Below, piece by piece: positions 51,127-58,300 of a stretch of 64,000 nt of DNA. The DNA lies in assembly GCF_900093605.1 (NCBI RefSeq), contig NZ_FLYE01000047.1, forward strand, positions 124,001 to 188,000, read 5' to 3'. Numbering within the stretch: the first letter of the stretch is position 1; each line of letters opens with the position of its first letter. The translations under genes were made by a program, and so were the position numbers. The notes under the pieces were generated by a model. It was not told the origin of the DNA, searched no databases, and saw nothing but the letters and a program-made list of their open reading frames with translations. The DNA comes from Candidatus Terasakiella magnetica. GTDB lineage: Bacteria > Pseudomonadota > Alphaproteobacteria > Rhodospirillales > Terasakiellaceae.

Positions 51127-53166
51127 ATGAAAACCTCAAATGTAATCAACTTTCCCACCAAAATTGAAACATTAACTTTAGGTTTGCCAGTCGTTTCAAC
51201 ACATGGCCACAAAGAAGGCTATATTGTTGATGTAAGAGAGCTAAAAAATAAAACTTGCATGCTCATTGGTTCTGGCATGAAACCAGAAAAGCATGAATAT
51301 CAAGTTGCTTGGTGCGATGATAAAAAACAGCCGCATTCGTTAGATTGGTATCTTGAAAGCCTAACTCTCGAATTCGCAGAAAATGCAGTTAATCAAAATC
51401 TTTTTATGTCTTTAACAGAATTGGAGATTGCTTTTTATCAAACAGGTGCAGCGGCCGCAACAGCAGATAGAAGAAGAAAGCAAGAGCATGAACAAAATCT
51501 AAAGGCTGTTGAACGTGCGTCTTTCTTGCTCGATGCTGAAGACAAATTTAAAGAAGCAACAAAACAATTAGGGCAAGAGCCTAAATCTATAATTGTTGCG
51601 GAACTCATTCAAAATAAGAGTGATTTACAATCTGATTATTGGGGGCATAGCACCCTTAAAACTATCATTTTAGGTTTTTCAAAATCAAAGCGCCAAAATT
51701 TCAATGAAATGCGCAAAATGGCAATTAATGCCAAAGAAACAAAGCACCTTGTGGAAATGGGAAAGGATGCAGAACACCGTGACGCAGGTCATTATTGTAA
51801 TGGTTTTTATCTGAAGGATGGTCACGAACACGCCAGTGGATGGCAGATCGTCAAGAATGAACTTTATAGTGGTGTAGAAAGTATTCCATCTGGTGAATGG
51901 TGTTTATCTCCTTTTGAAATTTCAACAAAGATAGAAAAGGAAATCGCAAAGCAAACTGAAAATTCAACATTTGAAATTGAAGAACACACGCACACTAAAA
52001 AAGGCTTTCAAATGTTTATTGCTGTGCCTCAATTTGAAGCTGAAAGAGAAACCTTTGTAGATTGGCGTGAAAAGGCGAGAGCTTTAGGCGGTTGGTATTC
52101 AAAGAAATGGGGAAAGACACCACGAGGTTTTGCATTCAAATCAATAGAAGCAGCAAAAGAGTTTGTTTCTTTGTTTGATCAAGGCACAGATCCAGACGGA
52201 CCAAACACACCACAGCCTAAAAAGAAAAATGAAACAGTTAAGAAATCACCTTCTAATAAGTTTCGTGAACTAGCCGACAATATGCAAAAACAGATTGACG
52301 ACAAATTATGTTCAAACCGTTTAGCAAATACTCCAAAGCGTCAAAAAGAAGCTGGATATGCTCGGATCGACGGGAACCATTTAAAACGTACACAACAAGC
52401 TTTGCGCATTCTTGCAAACCTTCATGATGAAAATAAAGTTCCTGAAGAATTAAAAAACCTAAAAAGTAAAAAGGCAATTCATGAGCTTACACAAAGCAAA
52501 TTAGACACTTCAAATTGTGGTTACTATGACACGGCAATTGATACAAACAAACCTTATCATGATACAGCACAGTCGAAAATTTTGTGGAGCTTGCTTGAAG
52601 GTCCAAGCGAAGAAGAACAAAAAGCGGAAGCATTGAGACGAGATATTGAAAGTCTCGCATTCTCAAAAATTCCGGGATATTTCCCAACGCCCAAAAGCAC
52701 AATCAAAAATAAAATGTTGCCATATGCACAAATTGAAAAAGGTATGCGTTGTTTAGAACCTCAAGCTGGAAGCGGTTATATTGCCGATGAGTTAGGCGAG
52801 GGCGTTGATTGTTGCGAAGTAAATCACAGCTTACGTGAGATTTTAAAAAAGAAAGGTCATTTCTTAATCGGTGATGATTTCTTGAATTTAGAACCAACAC
52901 CACTTTATGACCGCATTGTGATGAACCCACCATTTGAAAATGGTCAAGATATTGATCACGTACAACATGCATTTCAATTTTTAAAACCGGGTGGTCGATT
53001 GGTAGCGATTACTAGCCAAGGGGCATTCTTCCACAGCACAAAAAAAGCAAAAGCGTTTCAAGAATGGATAAATAACGTTGTTGAACATATGGAAGATTTA
53101 CCCGCCAGAGAATTTAAAGAAAGCGGAACTAATGTTTCATCAAAATTAATTGTTTTGATGAAATAG
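51127..53166 (+). CDS. DNA adenine-type methyltransferase with long N-terminal extension
   Basis: This 679-residue protein ends in an N6-adenine-type SAM methyltransferase domain: RCLEPQAGSGYIADELG (motif I region, ~540), the catalytic NPPF in IVMNPPFENGQDIDHV near residue 599, and LKPGGRLVAITS. No target-recognition partner or nuclease is near, so it is an orphan methylase. A middle segment, ALGGWYSKKWGKTPRGFAFKS, is seen in large plasmid-borne proteins of this kind. The first 130 residues are unassigned. In a transfer leading region it would fit modification of incoming DNA against host restriction (inference). The start at 51127 excludes the R1 repeat from the coding region. Confidence 0.8.
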   Translation: MKTSNVINFPTKIETLTLGLPVVSTHGHKEGYIVDVRELKNKTCMLIGSGMKPEKHEYQVAWCDDKKQPHSLDWYLESLTLEFAENAVNQNLFMSLTELEIAFYQTGAAAATADRRRKQEHEQNLKAVERASFLLDAEDKFKEATKQLGQEPKSIIVAELIQNKSDLQSDYWGHSTLKTIILGFSKSKRQNFNEMRKMAINAKETKHLVEMGKDAEHRDAGHYCNGFYLKDGHEHASGWQIVKNELYSGVESIPSGEWCLSPFEISTKIEKEIAKQTENSTFEIEEHTHTKKGFQMFIAVPQFEAERETFVDWREKARALGGWYSKKWGKTPRGFAFKSIEAAKEFVSLFDQGTDPDGPNTPQPKKKNETVKKSPSNKFRELADNMQKQIDDKLCSNRLANTPKRQKEAGYARIDGNHLKRTQQALRILANLHDENKVPEELKNLKSKKAIHELTQSKLDTSNCGYYDTAIDTNKPYHDTAQSKILWSLLEGPSEEEQKAEALRRDIESLAFSKIPGYFPTPKSTIKNKMLPYAQIEKGMRCLEPQAGSGYIADELGEGVDCCEVNHSLREILKKKGHFLIGDDFLNLEPTPLYDRIVMNPPFENGQDIDHVQHAFQFLKPGGRLVAITSQGAFFHSTKKAKAFQEWINNVVEHMEDLPAREFKESGTNVSSKLIVLMK

Positions 53167-53180
53167 AAGGGCGCGAAATT

Positions 53181-53264
53181 ATGAATATATATAATTTTCT
53201 AAAAAATGCCTTTGGGCTTTCGTTCTTTCTTTTCTCAATAGTTATTTTCTTTTCAATTCAATAA
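53181..53264 (+). CDS. Membrane micropeptide, 27 residues
   Basis: The frame encodes a short hydrophobic peptide (FGLSFFLFSIVIFFSIQ) 14 bp behind the methyltransferase stop. Its stop overlaps the next start (TAATG). AAGGGCG lies upstream. Coupling supports it; nothing else does. Confidence 0.4.
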   Translation: MNIYNFLKNAFGLSFFLFSIVIFFSIQ

Positions 53265-53623
53265 TGGGTGTATGTAACATGTCTAACAAAATTAAAATAG
53301 TTTGTACCTCTTGTGGTAATAACGAAATCTTAGTTGATGCATATGCGACATGGAGTATTGAACTGCAAAAATATGAATTAAGCTCAACCTTTGAAAAAGC
53401 GCACTGTGAAAAATGCGATTGCATGGTTTCATTTCATGAAGTGAAAATAGATGCTGATCCAGAAGAACAAACTAAGCCGCAAAATACATTACAAAAGATA
53501 ATGGCTGCGGAAAATATTCTAAACGTTTGGCTTATTGATCATACAGAAAACGTATTTGAAGAATTCCCTGAGATTGATGAAGCGCGACTGTTGTTGTCGG
53601 AATGTCTTGAGGTAATGAAATAA
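53264..53623 (+). CDS. Small zinc-ribbon protein, unknown
   Basis: This protein of 119 (or 114, from 53279) residues has a zinc ribbon, CTSCGNNEI and HCEKCDCMVSFHEV, in its first half and a helical acidic second half. It probably belongs to the methyltransferase transcript and ends before a terminator. Not recognised beyond the ribbon. Confidence 0.6.
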   Translation: MGVCNMSNKIKIVCTSCGNNEILVDAYATWSIELQKYELSSTFEKAHCEKCDCMVSFHEVKIDADPEEQTKPQNTLQKIMAAENILNVWLIDHTENVFEEFPEIDEARLLLSECLEVMK

Positions 53624-53633
53624 AAAAAAATCG

Positions 53634-53665
53634 GGTGCTGCGGAAAATGCGGCACCTATTTTTTT
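53634..53665 (+). terminator. Intrinsic terminator
   Basis: GGTGCTGC (53634-53641) pairs with GCGGCACC (53649-53656), one T-G pair included, followed by TATTTTTTT. It closes the methyltransferase/zinc-ribbon transcript. Confidence 0.85.
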
Positions 53666-53691
53666 GTTTTCATTTTTGCGGCATTGCTAAT

Positions 53692-53887
53692 GGCCGCACC
53701 CTAATCGGGCGCGAGGTTGTTTAACGCCCCTATGGGGCTTAGGCCCTTCGCCCGAATATTCAATCCCAAGCCCTTCGGGTCAAAAGGGGCTCGTGTCCTC
53801 GGCTACGCCTGCGGGCCGCGCAATCGCCCCTTTTGAGGATTGATTATTCTCCTCCGCTTTTTGTCTGCAAGTAAGAAGTCGAAGCGG
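53692..53887 (+). repeat. Structured repeat R1, copy 3
   Basis: Full-length copy, close to copy 1. The main stem pairs 53754-53766 (GAATATTCAATCC) with 53837-53849 (GGATTGATTATTC) and TCAAAAGGGGC (53780-53790) with GCCCCTTTTGA (53826-53836). CTCCTCC follows at 53849-53855. The next gene starts at 53908. Confidence 0.85.
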
Positions 53888-53907
53888 TATTAACCAAGGA
53901 GCTTAAA

Positions 53908-54177
53908 ATGTTTATCATCATCAAAAGAGATATTCCATCTTCCATCAATGAGAACATTATGTGTGACTTTGAAAAGGCAGCAATGCTTCTTACAAAACCT
54001 TGTCATATCTCTTTTATCTTCGAAGGTTTCTTTAATGATGATGAAACTCAAATCACAAAAGACAATACAAAATACACTCACCTTGAAGAAAGGTTAGAGC
54101 AGTATAAAGCAAAAGCAATCGCAGCACGTCAAAGGAGTGTCGCAATCTTTAAATCAAAACAAGAGCAAGTAGGGTAA
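53908..54177 (+). CDS. Unknown protein, 89 residues, behind R1 copy 3
   Basis: The product has a beta-rich first half (FIIIKRDIPSS, HISFIFEGFFNDDE) and a charged helix at the end (LEERLEQYKAKAIAARQRS). It has AAGGAG upstream. Not recognised. Its place behind an R1 element in the presumed leading region makes it a candidate establishment or anti-defence protein. Confidence 0.55.
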   Translation: MFIIIKRDIPSSINENIMCDFEKAAMLLTKPCHISFIFEGFFNDDETQITKDNTKYTHLEERLEQYKAKAIAARQRSVAIFKSKQEQVG

Positions 54178-54189
54178 AGGAATTATAAA

Positions 54190-54420
54190 ATGATTTATTT
54201 CTTCACTAACAATAAGGTCGATAACATCACAAACAGTCTTGATGATCTAGTCGTTAACGATCTTGAAGGGGAACATATTATTACAATTGCCAATAATGGT
54301 CTTTGGACAAAAGAGAAGATCGAAAATTTAAACTATAGTGATGTATGGCCAGATGGAATGAATGATAAAGGGGCTAATGCATACTTAGGTGATAAATGGG
54401 TTGGGACAACAGAGGATTAA
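54190..54420 (+). CDS. Unknown small acidic protein, 76 residues
   Basis: This acidic protein (pattern VDNITNSLDDLVVNDLEGEH, WTKEKIENLNYSDVWPDG) lies 12 bp behind the preceding gene with AAAGGA upstream, so it is cotranscribed. Not recognised. A terminator follows. Confidence 0.55.
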   Translation: MIYFFTNNKVDNITNSLDDLVVNDLEGEHIITIANNGLWTKEKIENLNYSDVWPDGMNDKGANAYLGDKWVGTTED

Positions 54421-54446
54421 ATTATCTAATTCATTAAACAGATTAG

Positions 54447-54475
54447 GGTGCTGCATTACGCAAGCACCTTTTTTT
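54447..54475 (+). terminator. Intrinsic terminator
   Basis: GGTGC...TGC and GCA-A-GCACC form a bulged stem followed by TTTTTTT. It closes the two-gene transcript. From here to 55346 I see no credible gene, only repeats, the oriT candidate and a promoter. Confidence 0.8.
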
Positions 54476-54697
54476 GTGTCTGACAAAATGAACGAAAAAT
54501 AGAAACAGTAAACATCAATTCCAATTGCGCAAAGCGCGTAGACTTTCTTAGTTTCCACGATTTTAAAATGTAAAATGATGTGAGGTGGTGTTTTAAAAAC
54601 TTGCATTAAAGCCCCTCGCGACCTGAAGACAAAATATTATAAGCATCCGATGAGGCAATGCGGTTTCAACTATCTACATTCCTAAACCAATACAATG

Positions 54698-54808
54698 CGT
54701 TGATGTGGATATATGGACAATCGCAAGCGAACGGTAAAGTTACCCACCCCCTTCGGGCATGGATAACTATACCTTTGACCACATATCCACATTAGAACAC
54801 AACAACTC
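54698..54808. repeat. Structured repeat R2, copy B (third hairpin only)
   Basis: ATGTGGATATATGG at 54703-54716 pairs with CCACATATCCACAT (54779-54792) with one mismatch. The inner arm AGTTACCCA (54738-54746) pairs with TGGATAACT (54760-54768) around CCC-TTC-GGG. The conserved CGCAAGCGAACGG and CCTTTGACCACATA strings are shared with copies A and C. Confidence 0.8.
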
Positions 54809-54892
54809 ATGATGAGAGTTGCAGAAAAGGTATGTTGATTTTTTAATAATTATTCTCGCTGAATGCGATGCTCTTACGATCATCGCGGGCGG

Positions 54893-55150
54893 GGCGGGGG
54901 TGTGGCAAATTCGGTAAGGCCGCTTCGCGAACTTATCATTTTCCGAATTTGCCACACCCCCGCCAAGGCGCGCCTCTTTAGCAATGAGGGCATTGCGGCG
55001 CGCCTATGGCCTGTGGATATATGGACAATCGCAAGCGAACGGCACAGTTACCCACCCCCTTCGGGCATGGATAACTGCACCTTTGACCACATACCCACAG
55101 GCCACAACAACCCTTTGATGAAGCGCTACGCGCAAGTTGTTTGTTTGTCT
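54893..55150. repeat. Structured repeat R2, copy C
   Basis: Full-length copy: a 22-bp perfect inverted repeat (54893-54914 with 54943-54964); AGGCGCGCC (54966-54974) with GGCGCGCCT (54997-55005); outer arm 55008-55024 with 55087-55103 and inner AGTTACCCA (55046-55054) with TGGATAACT (55068-55076); and GCGC-TAC-GCGC at 55123-55133. It lies about 130 bp from the oriT candidate. Confidence 0.85.
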
Positions 55151-55162
55151 GAAGTCAACTCG

Positions 55163-55180
55163 TGTCTCCCTTTGGAGACA
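55163..55180. repeat. Short perfect hairpin
   Basis: TGTCTCC and GGAGACA with a 4-nt loop, between R2 copy C and the relaxase promoter. No T-run follows. Confidence 0.5.
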
Positions 55181-55274
55181 ATACGGTTTTTCACCTGATG
55201 TATGACCTAAACAAAGAAAAGGGAATGAGTATGTAAGTTACCGTTCTGGCGTTAATACGACGTAGGAGTATTTC

Positions 55275-55302
55275 TTGACGACATGCGCACTTATTGTATA
55301 AT
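55275..55302 (+). promoter_or_regulatory. Promoter of the relaxase gene
   Basis: TTGACG (55275-55280), 16 bp, TATAAT (55297-55302), a strong sigma-70 match. It overlaps the oriT candidate, so the relaxase bound at oriT would be expected to repress its own gene. Confidence 0.75.
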
Positions 55303-55328
55303 GCTTCCACTTCGTGAAAACATTATAC
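55281..55328 (-). other. Candidate origin of transfer (oriT)
   Basis: On the minus strand, inverted arms GTATAATG (55328-55321) and CATTATAC (55303-55296) are followed at once by AA and TAAGTGCG then CATG. MobQ-type oriTs such as RSF1010 have the same order: inverted repeat, then TAAGTGCG with the nick right behind it. The nick would lie between 55286 and 55285 of the minus strand, 60 bp from the relaxase gene. Confidence 0.7.
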
Positions 55329-55346
55329 GTGGGCCTACGGCGTTTT

Positions 55347-58300
55347 ATGGGTTGGATACATTATCAGCGGCAAGTTATTTACCGACATGGAGGTAATCTC
55401 CAATCAGTTGGTAATGCTGCATATATCCATCGTCGCGAAGGATATGACACGCTCAATAGAGAGCATTTCAATTACACAGATAGAGATGATCTTTTGTCTT
55501 CAGGAATGACAGTTCCAGATGATGCACCAGAGTGGATTAAGCAACATGCGCGTGATGGAAGTTATGTTGAGTTCTGGGAAGATATTGAAAATCGTGAAAA
55601 TCAATATTTAGAAAACCGCTGGCACAAACAAACCAGTGACACGATTTTAGAAAAACAAGCAAAGGCAATGTCTTATTTTCGTGAGATCGTTGCTATTCCA
55701 AATGAGCTTAATAAAGAACAGTCTGTTCGCTTTATTGAAGATTTCATAAAAGAGAGTTATGCGGATAGAGGCATAGTCACACAGCACGCAATCCACTGGG
55801 AAGATAATAATCCACACGCACACATCATGGGTGTTGTGCGCAAGGTTAATGAACAAGGTCTTAGTTCACGCCATGCAGATTTTGGTTCTACATTTTTTAA
55901 ACAACGCGATTTACTGGAATTGTCTCGTAAGACATATGCAGATATCGGAAACCGTCATTTAGTGGAAGCAGGACATGAACCACGCTTAGATCATCGTTCT
56001 TACAAAGATCAAGGTTTGGATATCGAACCAACTGTGCATGAAGGATATCATGCGCGAAAGATGCATGAAGAAGGGAAAACATCAAAACTCGTAAGTGAGA
56101 ATGATCGTATCAGAGCAGATAGGGCCGCTAAGTTCGATAAAGTAGCGGATATGATTGTTAAGGATATCAATCTCACCAAGGCGACATTTACAGAAGCAGA
56201 CCTTATGCGCCAAGTATCAAACGTTGTTGGTGAGGATTTGACCGCCTATAACGTTCTATCTGCTAAGGTTATGGCACATCAAGACCTTGTGAAAGTTGGT
56301 GTTGATCTACGTGGAAAAGATCGTTTCTCAACAATTCAATATGTTGAAACAGAGAAAAAGATGTTTGCGGCCTTGGATCGTTTGCAAGCACAAGAAACAG
56401 CCATTTCAATCAATCATGAACGAGTGAATGAGAAGATTGCAAAAGATTTCTCTTTTCTAAATAGGCAACAGCGAAGAGCAATCGAACGTATTATTTCTAA
56501 AGAGAGTATTGTTGTCATTGAGGGTAGGGCTGGTTCCGGTAAGACAACACTTGTGGAAGTCGCAGCTGATGAACTGAAAACATCCGGTTATAAGGTTCGT
56601 GGTATGTCACTTGCCGGGGCGGCAGCAGAAAATCTTGAATTAGAGGCAGGCGTTAAATCAACTACAATTGATAAGTTCCTCTATCCAGACAAGCTGCGTG
56701 AAGATGCAGAGGTTGCTTTGCAATCTGGCAAGAAAGATTTAGCGGCAGCATTGATTGAACGTGCAGAGCGTCTTGAGATTGATCAGAAGCTTCTTCCCAA
56801 TGAAGTTGTCTTTGTCGATGAAGCGGGTATGTCTGGCACTAAACATCTTGAAAAGGTTCTCACTAAAATTGCCGATGCAGGGGCCAAGGCGGTTCTTATT
56901 GGTGATAGTGCGCAGAAAAAGTCAGTTGCGGCGGGTGGAGCCTTTGAGGAGATATCCAGACGAACAAACGCAACTATTCTTTCTGATATTCGTCGTCAGA
57001 ACATTGAATGGCAGAGAGAAGCTAGTATCAATCTTTCAGATGGTGATGTTCGTAAAGCCCTTCACGCATACAATGATCATGATCGTGTTTTCATTGGTTC
57101 ACGCCAAGAGATGTTTGAAAATCTCGTTGGTGATTATGTCGGCTCATTGCAGGGTGAAATCAAGAATACTGCCGAACGTTTGACGATGGCCGCGACGAAT
57201 AAAGACGTTGGTGAATTGAATGCAGCTATTAGGGAAAGGCTTGTTGAAAGAGAACTTATAGAGAATACACATAACATCCGTGGGCGAGATTGGGGTGTTA
57301 ATGATCGTATCGTATTCCTGAAGAATGAAAATAACGATCTTAACGTGAAGACTCTTTCAGGTGATGGGGTAGGGGTCAAGAACGGTTCATCCGGTTTCGT
57401 TGAACAGATCTTTGAAAAAGGCAAGGCCGTTTACTTTGATGTTCGCCTAGATAGTTCAGAACGATTAGTGCGTTTTCGCGCAGATCATGGAAACGTCAAT
57501 TTCAATCATGCCTATGCTGTCACAATTGATAAAGCGCAGGGTAAAACCGTTGACCGGGCCTTCCTATGGTCATCTGAGCATATGAGAAGTGATGCAGCCT
57601 ATGTAGGTCTGACACGCCACCGGGACGATGTGAAACTTTATGCTGATGATCATCTTATAGCTGGTGATGTTGATGATCTGGCCAGTGTCTTTAATCGCAC
57701 AGACAATAAAGATCTGGTTTCTGATTATAACCCGCCAGATAATCTTGTGGGTGTTCAGCAAGATATGAACCGTTTCCGTGAAATCGGTGATGAACTTAAA
57801 TCCATGTATTCCGATATGCAATTGGAGGCCTTGGAGCAGAATAAAGAATTTTATGAACTGGAAGGCTTTGAAACTTTCTCTGAGTTAAGTGCAGAACGAA
57901 ATGACCTGGCAAGGCGGGCATTAGATGATTGGAAAGACTATGCAAAGGCTGTTCGTCAAATTAACGTGACACAGGAACAGCTAAAAGTTCTCGTCGGTGA
58001 TATGGATAAACCACTTACGAAAATTGAAAAGGTCGCCTTTGAACAGTTGCGTGATTACGCCGATGTAACAGAACATGCGCGAGACCTCTGGAATGAAATT
58101 AAGGTAAGTCATCCTGGTTACGCTAGCCGCTTGCATCCTAAATGGCAAGAGTACGACCAATTGCGCCTGGAACGTAATGGCTACGCTCATAAGTTCCTTC
58201 AGGAAAAAGAACTATACGGTCCATTGGTGAAGTTTGTTAAAGACAAAGCGAAGGATCAAAAAAGTCCACATGCGATGGTCAAGAATGGAGAAAAGCCAAA

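Noticed and set aside
51021-51212. Minus-strand frame over R1 copy 2 and the methyltransferase start
   Set aside because: Shadow of repeat and gene; no ribosome-binding site.
54605-54640. Fourth R1 copy in inverse orientation
   Set aside because: Only a 14-bp string (TTTTGTCTTCAGGT on the minus strand) matches the R1 copy 2 tail; the stems are missing.
50760-55080. DnaA boxes (origin of replication) within R2
   Set aside because: TGTGGACAA and CGTGGATAA are each one base off the box, but these bases are part of conserved stems, so the likeness is probably accidental.
49653-55150. R1/R2 as a CRISPR array
   Set aside because: Units are 110-260 bp, few, irregularly spaced and separated by genes; no short regular repeat-spacer pattern and no cas genes.
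54863-55198. 111-codon frame across R2 copy C
   Set aside because: It crosses three long inverted repeats and is not matched in copy A.
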